From: Winogradskyella sp.
GTDB taxonomy: Bacteria; Bacteroidota; Bacteroidia; Flavobacteriales; Flavobacteriaceae
NCBI RefSeq assembly: GCF_028282165.1
Contig: NZ_JANQIM010000033.1
Span: 62,001-126,000, forward strand
Direction: 5' to 3'
Length of the DNA: 64,000 nucleotides
The notes beneath the pieces were generated by a model that saw nothing but the letters and a program-made list of their open reading frames with translations, searched no databases and was not told the DNA's origin. Positions 26,599 to 35,733 of the stretch are shown here, one piece after another. The position numbers and the translations under genes were made by a program. Position 1 is the stretch's first letter. The number at the start of each line of letters is the position of its first letter.

Positions 26599-29500
26599 AT
26601 GAAAAAAATTACGCTGGTATTATCTTTTATGTTAATGCTATTTTTTCCAGCCATGCTGATGGCTCAAGGTGTGACTACATCATCAATGGGAGGTCAAGTG
26701 ACTGATAATAATGATGAGCCATTGCCTGGTGCTAGTGTGGTTGCAGTTCACGTTCCTACAGGAACTAAATATGGTGCGTCGACCGATTTTGATGGTTATT
26801 ATCGTATTTCTAACATGCGTTCAGGAGGTCCTTACAAAGTGACAATAACTTACGTAGGTTTCCAGGATTTCGTTAGGGAAAATGTTTATTTACAGCTTGG
26901 ACAATCAGAGAGGATAAGTACAAAATTAGCTGAATCTGCTGAGGCCTTAGATGAAGTTGTAGTTGTTGGTACAAGAGACGGTATCTTCGATTCTAATAAG
27001 ACAGGATCTTCTACAAACATTACTCAGCGAAATATAAAAACATTACCAACCGTTTCGCGTTCGGTTGCAGATTTTGTAAGATTGACGCCTCAGGCTCAAA
27101 TTACAGAAGGAACAGATGGTTTTTCAATTTCATTAGCAGGACAAAATAACCGTTACAATGCCATTTATATTGATGGTGCTGTTAATAACGATGTCTTTGG
27201 ATTGGCTGGGTCTGGAACCAATGGAGGTCAGACTGGAGTTAACCCTTTCTCTGTGGATGCTATTGAATCTTTCCAAGTATCTTTATCGCCTTTCGATGTT
27301 AAGATTTCAGGTTTTGCTGGAGGTGCCATAAGTGCAATTACACGAAGCGGTACTAATGAATGGACAGGTTCAGTTTATGGATTTGTTAGAAATGAAGACC
27401 TTGCAGGAAAAACCCCACCAGACATAGCGGGTGAAGATGGAAGAGAAAAATTAGGTGAATTTACTGCAGAAAACTATGGTTTTAGAGTAGGTGGTCCAAT
27501 AGTTAAGGACAAAGTGTTCTTTTTCTTAAATTATGAAAGAGAAAATAGAGATACACCACAACCATTTGCAGCAGATACTTATAATGGCGACAGTGGTTTA
27601 ACTGAAATAGAAAACTTAGCAAATTTTGTACAAACTACTTATGGTTACGATGTAGGAGGTTTTACTGATAGCGCACAGACTCTAGAGAGTAACAGAATCG
27701 CAACAAAAATAGACTGGAATATTAATGATAATAATAGATTGTCATTATCCTATAGATATACTGATGCTGAAAATCTAGAATCTAGAAACTCAACGGCAAA
27801 TGGAATAGGTTTCTCCAATGGTTCAGAATTATTTAATAGTGTAACTAATTCAGCAACATTAGAATTAAACTCAACAATTGGGAATAGGTTTGCAAATAGC
27901 TTTGTGCTTGGTTATACGGGTGTAAGAGATGATAGAGATCCGTTAGGAGATCCTTTCCCAACAGTTAGAATTGGAGATGGCTTAAACCCTTTTGCTTTTC
28001 AAGGTATTGAGTTTGGTTCTGAGCGTTTTTCTACTGCCAATTTGTTAAATACTGACGTTTTTACAGTTACAAATAATTTTGAAATATACAGTGGGCGTCA
28101 TACCATTACTATTGGAACACACAATGAATTTACTTCTGTAAAGAACTTGTTCTTTGCAAGTAACTATGGGTTGTATTTCTATAACACAATCGATGAATTC
28201 ATCTCTGGTGCTAATCCATTTTTATATGAAACAGGATATTCTGTTGCCGATTCTAACAGAGCTGTAGGAGATGATTCTTCTGGTGCTGCTGAGTTTAATT
28301 ATTCCCAACTTGGATTCTACATTCAAGATGAGGTGAATTTTTCAGATAATTTTAGACTGTCAGCAGGTATTCGTTTTGATTTACCACTTTGGGAAGATGG
28401 AAGAGCAAACGACGACTTTAATAACAGAGCAGTTGGCGTATTGGAAGCTGCTGGGAAAGATTTGCAAGGCGCCCGTGTAGGTAGAGGTGTAAGTCCTACT
28501 ATCCATATATCACCTAGAATTGGATTCAATTGGGATGTCAATGGAGACAGAAAAACTCAGATTAGAGGTGGTATCGGTATATTTACATCAAGATTACCAT
28601 TAGTATGGCCAGGTGGTACTTACAACAATAATGGAGGTGTAACAGGTGGTTTTAGTGATGAAAACGACTTTGACAACATTACATTCAATCCAGACGTAAA
28701 TTCACAGCCGCAGCATTTAGATTTTGAGTCAGGTAATGTCGGTGGAAATGTAGATTTATTTGCATCAAACTTTATGTTGCCACAAATATTAAAGTACAAT
28801 ATCGCAGTTGATCAAAAATTACCATTCTGGGGTTTAATTGCATCAGCTGATTTCATTTATAATGATAACATTAATGCAATCTTTTATGAGAATTTAAATA
28901 TTGCTGGTCCTGTAGGAGAAGTAGAAGGAGACGATGGTAGACCAGTATACTCAAGATCACCTATTGATCCAACGTATAATAGAATAATACTTGCTTCTAA
29001 TACAGGTGAGGGATACTCTTGGAATGCTTCATTTACGCTTACTAAGCCATTAGAAAATGGTTTTGCAGGTAGCTTAACATACTCGTATGGTGATGCACAG
29101 TCTATATTTGATGGTACTTCTTCTCAAAATAGTTCTCAATGGAGAAATATTCAGACTGTAAATGGTAAAAATAATCCGAATTTAGCTACTGCCGATTTTG
29201 CACAAGGGCATAGAATCTTAGGTAACTTTGGTAAAGAATTTAGATGGAACGAAGATATCCGAACTTATATCGGTTTTGTTTATGAAGGTTTAGAAGGTCA
29301 ACCATTCTCACATATTTATGGTGGGAACAGAGTATTAAATGACGATTCTCGTGACAATGCCTTAATATACATCCCTGCAAATCCCTCTGAAATTACATTA
29401 GTGGATTCTAACACTAACGGAACTACTGAAGATGAGTGGGCTGCTTTAAACGCTTATATAGAAGGAAGTGATTACTTAAGCAGTAGAAGAGGGCAACATG

Positions 29501-29823
29501 CAGAAAGAAATGGAGATCGTTACAAGTGGAGCCATATTGTAGATCTTAAATTCTTACAAGACTTTAGTATAAATATTGGTCAGAAAAAGCATACGTTCCA
29601 ATTATCTTTAGATATCTTTAATTTCACAAACTTATTGAATAAAGATTGGGGTAAGCGTTACGTACAAAATGACAATTTCTCATTCTTGGATAATACATCT
29701 TCTAACGGAAGTAACACGCCAGTATTTGAATTTGATCCTGGTGCTGACAGAGATATTCTTGATGATGTAGGTATTTTATCATCTAGATGGCAAATGCAAG
29801 TTGGATTAAGATATAGTTTCTAA
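26599..29823 (+). CDS. Oar-like TonB-dependent receptor
   Basis: A large outer-membrane beta-barrel of 1074 residues. After a signal peptide (ending LMAQ) there is a carboxypeptidase-regulatory-like fold (GGQVTDNNDEPLPGASVV), a plug domain (SVADFVRLTPQAQ; YIDGAVNNDVFG) and a long barrel ending in GLRYSF, the typical C-terminal aromatic. The organisation follows Oar-type receptors rather than SusC, and no SusD-like partner is adjacent. The ligand is unknown; Oar proteins have been tied to adhesion, protein uptake or signalling. The ATG at 26599 was preferred over a TTG two codons upstream. A strong terminator follows. Confidence 0.88.
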   Translation: MKKITLVLSFMLMLFFPAMLMAQGVTTSSMGGQVTDNNDEPLPGASVVAVHVPTGTKYGASTDFDGYYRISNMRSGGPYKVTITYVGFQDFVRENVYLQLGQSERISTKLAESAEALDEVVVVGTRDGIFDSNKTGSSTNITQRNIKTLPTVSRSVADFVRLTPQAQITEGTDGFSISLAGQNNRYNAIYIDGAVNNDVFGLAGSGTNGGQTGVNPFSVDAIESFQVSLSPFDVKISGFAGGAISAITRSGTNEWTGSVYGFVRNEDLAGKTPPDIAGEDGREKLGEFTAENYGFRVGGPIVKDKVFFFLNYERENRDTPQPFAADTYNGDSGLTEIENLANFVQTTYGYDVGGFTDSAQTLESNRIATKIDWNINDNNRLSLSYRYTDAENLESRNSTANGIGFSNGSELFNSVTNSATLELNSTIGNRFANSFVLGYTGVRDDRDPLGDPFPTVRIGDGLNPFAFQGIEFGSERFSTANLLNTDVFTVTNNFEIYSGRHTITIGTHNEFTSVKNLFFASNYGLYFYNTIDEFISGANPFLYETGYSVADSNRAVGDDSSGAAEFNYSQLGFYIQDEVNFSDNFRLSAGIRFDLPLWEDGRANDDFNNRAVGVLEAAGKDLQGARVGRGVSPTIHISPRIGFNWDVNGDRKTQIRGGIGIFTSRLPLVWPGGTYNNNGGVTGGFSDENDFDNITFNPDVNSQPQHLDFESGNVGGNVDLFASNFMLPQILKYNIAVDQKLPFWGLIASADFIYNDNINAIFYENLNIAGPVGEVEGDDGRPVYSRSPIDPTYNRIILASNTGEGYSWNASFTLTKPLENGFAGSLTYSYGDAQSIFDGTSSQNSSQWRNIQTVNGKNNPNLATADFAQGHRILGNFGKEFRWNEDIRTYIGFVYEGLEGQPFSHIYGGNRVLNDDSRDNALIYIPANPSEITLVDSNTNGTTEDEWAALNAYIEGSDYLSSRRGQHAERNGDRYKWSHIVDLKFLQDFSINIGQKKHTFQLSLDIFNFTNLLNKDWGKRYVQNDNFSFLDNTSSNGSNTPVFEFDPGADRDILDDVGILSSRWQMQVGLRYSF

Positions 29824-29841
29824 TGCTAAAGAAACAAATAG

Positions 29842-29877
29842 CAAAAAAAAAGCAGCCTTCAAAGGCTGCTTTTTTTT
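29842..29877. terminator. Bidirectional terminator between receptor gene and gldD
   Basis: An 8-bp stem (AGCAGCCT / AGGCTGCT) with a 4-base loop, flanked by an A tract on the left and a T tract on the right. It can end transcription from both the receptor gene and the convergent gldD. Confidence 0.9.
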
Positions 29878-29902
29878 GCATCTAATTAAAAAATTAGATA
29901 GA

Positions 29903-30469
29903 CTATTCTTTCCAACGTATAGATTCCATAATATGCTTTATGTCCTTTTTAAGATACTCTGAAGCTGGATAAATAGAGTCATAGTTGGGCTTTGCATAGA
30001 AATATAAAGACCCACTCAAAAAATGGTTGGTGCTGTCAGTGACATAAAATTGGGATTGCGAAGCTGCATTACCTCCTATTTCGTAAAACATCCCATATAC
30101 ATCATTTTCAATATTCTCATAAGCATTATAAGATATCTCATCTGCCTTAATGGTGTGTTTTTGAGTAAGGTTTTGTGCATCGCGAAGTAAACTGTCTAAA
30201 TTGTTTCCTACCTCTTTGTAAGTAAGATAAATTGTAGCCTTCAAAGAGGGGTATTTAATATCTACTCCTTTTGTTTTACCAGAGGTCTTTACATTTGATA
30301 CAGGTGCCGACAACGTATTCTTTTCAAAAGTAAAGGGGAGTGGGACCTTAGTTTTTTTGTAGACAGCTTTAGGGTATTCTAATCTTAAATAACCTTTCGG
30401 TTTAGGCAGGGGATCATCGCCACAACCCAACATGAAAAGACTCAGTATAGATATCATTAAACGCTTCAT
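29903..30469 (-). CDS. gldD: Gliding motility lipoprotein GldD
   Basis: A 188-residue lipoprotein (lipobox MLGC, Cys16) required for gliding motility and chitin use in Flavobacterium johnsoniae. The mature start PLPKPKGYLRLEYPKAVY is characteristic of GldD, and position after gldE is as in other gliding Bacteroidota. The start overlaps the gldE stop by four bases (ATGA), indicating coupled translation. GldD lies in the cell envelope; its biochemical activity is not known. Confidence 0.93.
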   Translation of the reverse strand: MKRLMISILSLFMLGCGDDPLPKPKGYLRLEYPKAVYKKTKVPLPFTFEKNTLSAPVSNVKTSGKTKGVDIKYPSLKATIYLTYKEVGNNLDSLLRDAQNLTQKHTIKADEISYNAYENIENDVYGMFYEIGGNAASQSQFYVTDSTNHFLSGSLYFYAKPNYDSIYPASEYLKKDIKHIMESIRWKE

Positions 30470-31788
30470 AAGTTGGTGTTCAATAACGTGAGTTTAATTT
30501 GCTTAATTCGTTTGCGTTCTAAAGCTTCAATAGTGAAAACGTAATTTTTAAAATTTATTTTACTTCCTACCCTTGGAAAACCTCCAGAGATTTCCAAAAC
30601 AAAACCGGCTAGTGTTTCGGCTTCACCTTTACGATTTTCAAAATCTTCGGTTTCGATTTCTTCTATGCCAATAATCTTGTAGACATCCTTTAATGGTGTT
30701 TTTCCTTCAAAACTATAGTTATAGTCGTCTAATTTGGTGTAGATTAAATCGTCATCGTCGTATTCGTCACTAATATCACCTACAATTTCTTCGATAATAT
30801 CTTCTAGAGAAACTAGGCCAGAAGTACCGCCATACTCATCAACAACAACAGCTAGATGAACTTTTTTTGTTTGAAATTCTACCATTAAGTCATCTAATTT
30901 CTTGTTTTCAGGTACAAAGAAAGGGGCTCTTAAAATACTAGGCCAATCAAATGTTTTCTTATTTAAATGCGGCAATAAATCTTTCGCATAAAGTATACCT
31001 TTAATAGTATCTATACTTTCTTCGTAAACAGGAATTCTAGAGTAGCCATTATCTACGATTTCTTCTAAAATACCCTCATACGGTGTTTCAATATTAATGG
31101 CAAATATGTCCATTCGTGGCCGCATCACTTGCTTTGTGTCCGTATTACCAAAAGAAACGATACCCTGAAGTAGTTTTTGTTCTTCTTTGGTTGTATCGTT
31201 GTCATCTGTTAGTTCTAATGCCTGAGATAATTGATCGACACTGAGGTTAGATCTCTGTTTTCCAAACCGCTCTTCGATTTTTAATGTTCCATAGCGCATT
31301 GGGAGACTAATGGGCGAAAATACAACATCCAAAATCTTCAATGGCCTTGCCATAAACGAAGAGAACTTTACACTATTTCTACTGGCGTAGATTTTTGGTA
31401 TGATTTCCCCAAAAAGCAAGATTAAAAACGTAGCAGAAACGACTTCTAATAAAAACCGTATTATTGGTTCGTTGATGTCTTTAAATACTGTTTCGCCTAT
31501 GTAGGCAAATAGCAGCACTATGGCGATATTTATAAAATTGTTGGCTACTAAGATGGTGGCTAGTAATTTTTTTGGTCGTTCGAGTAGAGAAGCAATAATT
31601 TCCATAGCTGAGGATTTATTCTCAATGCCTTCATCGATATTGGATTTTGTCAATGAAAAAAGCGCGACTTCGGCCCCAGAAATCAAAGCTGAGCATCCAA
31701 GCAGTATAAACAGCAATACGATACTAGTAATAAATGATGTATTGTAAACTAATAAATTTGAAAATAAAACCGAGGGTTCAGGATCCAA
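30466..31788 (-). CDS. gldE: Gliding motility-associated membrane protein GldE
   Basis: A 440-residue inner-membrane protein related to CorC/CNNM family hemolysin-like proteins. The order is: a DUF21/CNNM membrane domain (about residues 15-190, several hydrophobic segments), a CBS-domain pair (about 205-330; MRPRMDIFAI and VVVDEYGGTSG are visible), and a CorC/HlyC C-terminal domain (about 345-430). Overexpressed GldE can partly replace GldD in F. johnsoniae, and the two always sit together. The start is a TTG (MDPEP), as the frame has no better ATG at this end. ssb lies 17 bases upstream. Confidence 0.92.
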   Translation of the reverse strand: MDPEPSVLFSNLLVYNTSFITSIVLLFILLGCSALISGAEVALFSLTKSNIDEGIENKSSAMEIIASLLERPKKLLATILVANNFINIAIVLLFAYIGETVFKDINEPIIRFLLEVVSATFLILLFGEIIPKIYASRNSVKFSSFMARPLKILDVVFSPISLPMRYGTLKIEERFGKQRSNLSVDQLSQALELTDDNDTTKEEQKLLQGIVSFGNTDTKQVMRPRMDIFAINIETPYEGILEEIVDNGYSRIPVYEESIDTIKGILYAKDLLPHLNKKTFDWPSILRAPFFVPENKKLDDLMVEFQTKKVHLAVVVDEYGGTSGLVSLEDIIEEIVGDISDEYDDDDLIYTKLDDYNYSFEGKTPLKDVYKIIGIEEIETEDFENRKGEAETLAGFVLEISGGFPRVGSKINFKNYVFTIEALERKRIKQIKLTLLNTNL

Positions 31789-31805
31789 GATATAATTATA
31801 TTAAA

Positions 31806-32252
31806 TTAAAATGGTAGATCATCATCTTCAGCCTCTGGTACAACACTATTTTGAGCTGGTTGTTGTGGTTGGGCTGGCTGATTGGTAACCGGTGGTTGCC
31901 CTTGCTGTTGTTCATTCTTATTGGTTAAGAATGTAAAATCAGTACACTGTATCTCGGTAGAGTAGCGTTCCATACCTTTGTCGTCTGTCCATTTTCTGGT
32001 TTTAATACGGCCTTCTATGTAAACTTTATCTCCTTTGCTGAGGTATTTTTCACAAATTTCTGCAGCTTTATTTCTCACCACAATATTATGCCATTCGGTA
32101 TTGGTAATACGTTCGTTTGTTGTTTTGTTAGTGTACGTTTCATTAGTTGCCAATGGAAATCTCCCTACGCAATTTTTATCATCGAAATAATGCATTTTTA
32201 CTTCATCTCCCAAATGCCCAATGAGCATTACTTTATTTAGCGTTCCAGACAT
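31806..32252 (-). CDS. ssb: Single-stranded DNA-binding protein
   Basis: A 148-residue protein that coats single-stranded DNA and recruits replication and repair proteins. It has an N-terminal OB fold (about residues 1-105; LNKVMLIGHLGDEV), a Gln/Pro-rich linker (about 110-140) and the acidic tip DDDLPF, which is the partner-docking signal. The ssb-gldE-gldD order is a known flavobacterial arrangement. Confidence 0.96.
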   Translation of the reverse strand: MSGTLNKVMLIGHLGDEVKMHYFDDKNCVGRFPLATNETYTNKTTNERITNTEWHNIVVRNKAAEICEKYLSKGDKVYIEGRIKTRKWTDDKGMERYSTEIQCTDFTFLTNKNEQQQGQPPVTNQPAQPQQPAQNSVVPEAEDDDLPF

Positions 32253-32272
32253 AATAAAATTGATTTAGCCTA

Positions 32273-32280
32273 CAAAGTTA
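32273..32280 (-). promoter_or_regulatory. Predicted promoter -7 box of ssb-gldE-gldD
   Basis: On the minus strand the sequence is TAACTTTG, an exact TAnnTTTG, 20 bases before the ssb ATG. Confidence 0.45.
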
Positions 32281-32326
32281 GTTAATTTGAAATGGTAACT
32301 TTAAAATTAATAAAAAATTGTGAGTT

Positions 32327-33376
32327 CTATGGGCTATCAAAACCAAAGGCTTCAATAAAGTCACTTATAAGTACTGGTGTGGGATATAAATTTAAATCAC
32401 TTACTGAAACAGCTTCTTTTGGCAATTCATCAATTTCAATAATCCAAAACTTAGTATAAAGATGTTGGTGCGATAGTTTATGAATGATGTCTTCCTGGTT
32501 ATATAGCGAATATTCAAAATCCACATCTTTTAAAAAGCTGTTTTTTGTGTTCAAATAATGAAACTCCTCAGAGCTAAAGCTTTTGTTAGACTCTATTAGT
32601 GGGAATTGATAAAGATTTTGCCAAATGCCTTTTCCTGTTCTTTTTTCAAGTACCGTGTTGTTGTTTTTATCAATGCATACTAAAAAGTTGAAATATTTTA
32701 TAGCTATTTTGGTTTTCTTTAGTTTAACAGGAAGGGTATCTATTAAATTTCTCTGAAGTGCAATACAACTATCATTCAACGGACAAACTATGCAATAAGG
32801 ATTTTTAGGCTTGCATTGTATTGCCCCAAATTCCATAATGGCCTGATTAAAGATTGCTGGCTGCTTATGGTCTATAAGTGAGGTTGCCAATGTTTTAAAT
32901 TCTTTAATTCCAGCCGCAGAGTTTATAGGCGTGTCGATTCCGAAATAACGTGCCAATACGCGGTAGACGTTACCATCAACCACAGCAGCGACTTCATCAA
33001 AGGCTATTGAAGCTATGGCACTTGCCGTGTAATCACCAACGCCTTTTAACTGAATTAAGTCTTTGTAATTGTTTGGGAACTTTCCATTTAGCTCAAAAGC
33101 AATATGTTTAGCTGTGGTATGCAAATTTCTTGCCCTAGAGTAATATCCTAGCCCTTGCCATAGTTTTAAGACCTCTTGCTCTGAAGCATTTGCAAGGTCG
33201 AAAATAGTAGGATAGGTCTTAACAAAAGCTTCATAATAAGGCAACCCCTGCTTAACTTGGGTTTGCTGTAAAATTATTTCAGAAAGCCAAATGTAATATG
33301 GATTTCTGGTATTTCGCCATGGCAAATTTCGCTTATTTATTGAATACCAGTTAGTTAATTTATTTTTAAAATCCAT
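32327..33376 (-). CDS. mutY: A/G-specific adenine DNA glycosylase
   Basis: It removes adenine mispaired with 8-oxoguanine. The 349-residue protein has the catalytic Glu motif SEIILQQTQV, the helix-hairpin-helix region LKGVGDYTASAIAS, the catalytic Asp in VDGNVYRVLARYF and an iron-sulfur cluster motif (C-x6-C-x2-C-x5-C around KNPYCIVCPLNDSC). The C-terminal NUDIX-like domain covers about residues 225-345. The gene has its own promoter box and diverges from HU. Confidence 0.97.
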   Translation of the reverse strand: MDFKNKLTNWYSINKRNLPWRNTRNPYYIWLSEIILQQTQVKQGLPYYEAFVKTYPTIFDLANASEQEVLKLWQGLGYYSRARNLHTTAKHIAFELNGKFPNNYKDLIQLKGVGDYTASAIASIAFDEVAAVVDGNVYRVLARYFGIDTPINSAAGIKEFKTLATSLIDHKQPAIFNQAIMEFGAIQCKPKNPYCIVCPLNDSCIALQRNLIDTLPVKLKKTKIAIKYFNFLVCIDKNNNTVLEKRTGKGIWQNLYQFPLIESNKSFSSEEFHYLNTKNSFLKDVDFEYSLYNQEDIIHKLSHQHLYTKFWIIEIDELPKEAVSVSDLNLYPTPVLISDFIEAFGFDSP

Positions 33377-33396
33377 TCACTTTTTAAAAGACAAAG

Positions 33397-33404
33397 CAAA
33401 ATTA
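33397..33404 (-). promoter_or_regulatory. Predicted promoter -7 box of mutY
   Basis: Read on the minus strand the sequence is TAATTTTG, an exact TAnnTTTG, 20 bases before the mutY ATG. Confidence 0.4.
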
Positions 33405-33438
33405 ATTCTTTATTACGTTAAATTTTAATTAATTACGC

Positions 33439-33470
33439 TTGAAATATTGAAATTAAATTACATATATTTG
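33439..33470 (+). promoter_or_regulatory. Predicted promoter of the HU gene (-33 and -7)
   Basis: A TTG (33439-33441) and TATATTTG (33463-33470) are 21 bases apart, the best -33/-7 pair in the window. The start codon at 33510 follows after a 39-base gap. The box also argues against the longer frame that opens at 33447, because that start would lie inside the promoter. Confidence 0.6.
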
Positions 33471-33509
33471 CATCCCTTAGAATTAATAGTAACCCTAAAA
33501 CTAATTACA

Positions 33510-33800
33510 ATGACAAAAGCCGATTTAGTAGCTAAGATATCTGACAAGTTAGGTATGGAGAAAGGTGACGTTCAAGCTACAGTAGAAACCTTTATGGAAG
33601 AAGTAAAGTCATCTCTTGAGAGTGGTGACAATGTATATTTAAGAGGTTTCGGAAGTTTCATCATTAAAACAAGAGCAGAAAAAACAGGTCGTAACATTTC
33701 AAAAAATACGACAATAAAAATTCCTGCTCACAACATACCAGCTTTTAAACCAGCTAAAGTGTTTTTAGAAGGTGTAAAATCTAATGTTGAAGTTAACTAA
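33510..33800 (+). CDS. HU-family DNA-binding protein
   Basis: A 96-residue nucleoid protein that bends and compacts DNA as a dimer. The family core is clear: MTKADLVAKISDKLG at the start, RGFGSFIIKTRAEKTGRN for the DNA-binding arm, and IPAHNIPAFKPAKVF near the end. The ATG at 33510 gives the normal HU length; an upstream frame would add 21 unrelated residues. The tiny basic protein gene follows after 40 bases. Confidence 0.95.
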   Translation: MTKADLVAKISDKLGMEKGDVQATVETFMEEVKSSLESGDNVYLRGFGSFIIKTRAEKTGRNISKNTTIKIPAHNIPAFKPAKVFLEGVKSNVEVN

Positions 33801-33840
33801 GACTTTAAAAAAATATTAATTAAAAAAAGCATTATTCATT

Positions 33841-33930
33841 ATGCCAAGTGGTAAAAAAAGAAAAAGACACAAGGTAGCGACGCATAAGCGTAAAAAACGT
33901 AGACGCGCTAATCGTCACAAAAAGAAATAA
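33841..33930 (+). CDS. Conserved 29-residue basic protein, possible ribosome-associated protein
   Basis: A 29-codon frame begins MPSGKKRKRHKVATHKRK and ends RANRHKKK; 19 of 29 residues are Lys, Arg or His. It is preceded by HU and followed 7 bases later by a strong terminator, which supports a real gene at the end of the HU transcript. The composition and KRKKRRRANRHKKK core resemble the COX24/AURKAIP1 C-terminal family, which includes mitochondrial and some bacterial small-subunit ribosomal proteins. Binding to rRNA is therefore plausible, but unproven here. It is too short to appear in normal gene calls. Confidence 0.75.
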   Translation: MPSGKKRKRHKVATHKRKKRRRANRHKKK

Positions 33931-33937
33931 GCTGGGG

Positions 33938-33963
33938 AAAAGTAGTTTTTGGACTACTTTTTT
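33938..33963 (+). terminator. Rho-independent terminator after the small basic protein
   Basis: A perfect 9-bp stem (AAAAGTAGT / ACTACTTTT) with a 6-base loop running into T residues. It separates HU and the small protein from rng. Confidence 0.85.
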
Positions 33964-34027
33964 CAGTTTAAAAAAACGTTCTTTGATATAGAATTAGATG
34001 TAGATTAATTGTACATCGTAATTTGTT

Positions 34028-34104
34028 GGATTTTCCGATTTTTTATCGGAATCCTGTGTCAAAAATAATTTAGTAAAATCCATCCTGACGGTAAACATCA
34101 GGAT
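34028..34104 (+). promoter_or_regulatory. Structured leader of rng (two hairpins)
   Basis: Two inverted repeats lie between the terminator and the rng start. Hairpin 1 (34028-34054) pairs TTCCGAT with ATCGGAA, extended by GGAT/ATCC. Hairpin 2 (34082-34104) pairs ATCCTGA with TCAGGAT over a 9-base loop and ends 13 bases before the ATG. Neither has a T tract. In E. coli the rne leader is folded and used for autoregulation; a comparable role here is inference. A TTTG at 33982-33985 could be a -33 element, but the matching -7 is weak. Confidence 0.4.
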
Positions 34105-34117
34105 ATAAATTAACATT

Positions 34118-35662
34118 ATGAACAAGGAATTAATCGTAAGATCGAGTTCGGATATTGTTGATTTTGCCTTATTAAAAGATGGAAAACTTATTGAATTACA
34201 TAAAGATGAAGAGGATAATAACTTTGCCGTTGGCGATATCTTTATTGCCAAAATACGCAAAGTCATTCCTGGTCTAAATGCTGCATTTGTTAATGTTGGC
34301 TATGAAAAAGATGGTTTTTTACACTATCACGATCTTGGACCAAAACTCCCTTCACTTTTAAAATTCATTAAACGTGTAAGCACAGGGAAATTAAGAGATT
34401 ATAGACTCAAAGACTTTCCATTTGAAAAAGACCTAGATAAGCATGGCGCTATTGCCAATGCGTTAAAATCTAATCAATCTATTTTAGTACAAGTGGTAAA
34501 AGAGCCTATCTCCACAAAGGGACCGCGCATTAGTTCAGAATTATCAATTGCCGGTAGATACATTGTCTTGGTGCCATTTTCTAACCGTATTTCAATTTCA
34601 CAAAAAATTGAATCTCAAGAAGAAAAAGACCGATTAAAACGACTGGTTAAAAGTATTACACCCAAGGGATTTGGCGTTATCATCCGTACAGTAGCAGAAG
34701 GCAAAAAAGTTGCCGAGCTCGATAATGATTTACAGAATTTGCTGGCTAGATGGACAGCAATGTGTAAAAAGTTGTACAAAGCACATCACCCAACGAAAGT
34801 ACTGGGGGAAATGAACAAAGCCTCCTCAATTTTGAGGGACATTTTTAATGATTCATTCTCAGGGATCGTGGTAGATGACGAAGAATTGTACATACAAGTA
34901 AAAGATTATGTGCAGCAAATTGCACCCAAAAAAGAGTCTATTGTAAGGTATTACAAAAACGGAGTTCCGATTTTTGAAAAGTTTGGTATTGAGCGCCAAA
35001 TAAAAACATCGTTCGGAAAAACCGTTTCCATGGCTAAAGGCGCCTATCTGGTTATAGAACATACCGAAGCTATGCATGTTATAGATGTTAATAGCGGTAA
35101 CCGTTCTAATAAAGAAAAAAGCCAGGAAGATACAGCCTTAGAAGTTAATCTTATCTCTGCAACGGAAATCGCCAGACAATTGCGCTTGCGCGATATGGGT
35201 GGTATCATTGTTATCGATTTTATCGATATGGGACGAGCAGAGAACCGTAAACAACTTTACAATCATCTCCGGGAAGAGATGAGAGACGACAAAGCAAAGC
35301 ACAAAATATTGCCGCCGAGTAAGTTTGGTTTGGTACAAATTACTAGACAACGTGTTAGGCCAGAGCGCAAAATAAAAACTAAGGAAGAGAATCCTAATCT
35401 TGTTGGAGGTGATGAAATAGAAGCACCAATTAAAGTCGTAGAACGCATAAAACAAGACTTAGAACGGATTCTTAAAAAAGACTATAAAAAGATAACATTG
35501 AATGCGCATCCTTTTATAGCAGCCTTTCTCACCAAAGGGTATCCATCAATCCGTACAAAGTGGTTCTTTGAACACAAAAAATGGGTAAAGGTTTTACCTA
35601 GAGATGCTTACACTTATCTTGAATACCATTTTTTTGATAAAGATGGTAACGAAATCAAATAA
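34118..35662 (+). CDS. rng: Ribonuclease E/G
   Basis: A single-strand-specific endoribonuclease for rRNA maturation and mRNA decay. The 514-residue protein has an N-terminal S1 domain (VGDIFIAKIRKVIPGLNAAFVN, about residues 36-60), the RNase E/G catalytic core with IDVNSGN and VIDFIDM carrying the metal-binding aspartates, and a short C-terminus lacking the degradosome scaffold, so RNase G-like in size. It is downstream of HU but separated by a terminator, with its own structured leader. Confidence 0.95.
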   Translation: MNKELIVRSSSDIVDFALLKDGKLIELHKDEEDNNFAVGDIFIAKIRKVIPGLNAAFVNVGYEKDGFLHYHDLGPKLPSLLKFIKRVSTGKLRDYRLKDFPFEKDLDKHGAIANALKSNQSILVQVVKEPISTKGPRISSELSIAGRYIVLVPFSNRISISQKIESQEEKDRLKRLVKSITPKGFGVIIRTVAEGKKVAELDNDLQNLLARWTAMCKKLYKAHHPTKVLGEMNKASSILRDIFNDSFSGIVVDDEELYIQVKDYVQQIAPKKESIVRYYKNGVPIFEKFGIERQIKTSFGKTVSMAKGAYLVIEHTEAMHVIDVNSGNRSNKEKSQEDTALEVNLISATEIARQLRLRDMGGIIVIDFIDMGRAENRKQLYNHLREEMRDDKAKHKILPPSKFGLVQITRQRVRPERKIKTKEENPNLVGGDEIEAPIKVVERIKQDLERILKKDYKKITLNAHPFIAAFLTKGYPSIRTKWFFEHKKWVKVLPRDAYTYLEYHFFDKDGNEIK

Positions 35663-35670
35663 TATCTATT

Positions 35671-35714
35671 AAAGCCCTTCCAATCCCGATGACTATCGGG
35701 AGGAAGGGCTTTTT
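35671..35714 (+). terminator. Terminator after rng, two-part hairpin
   Basis: An 11-bp outer stem (AAAGCCCTTCC / GGAAGGGCTTT) encloses a second stem (CCCGAT / ATCGGG) and is followed by T-rich sequence. It lies between rng and the convergent aldo/keto reductase gene. Confidence 0.9.
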
Positions 35715-35733
35715 GTTTTATTTTCATAATTTT

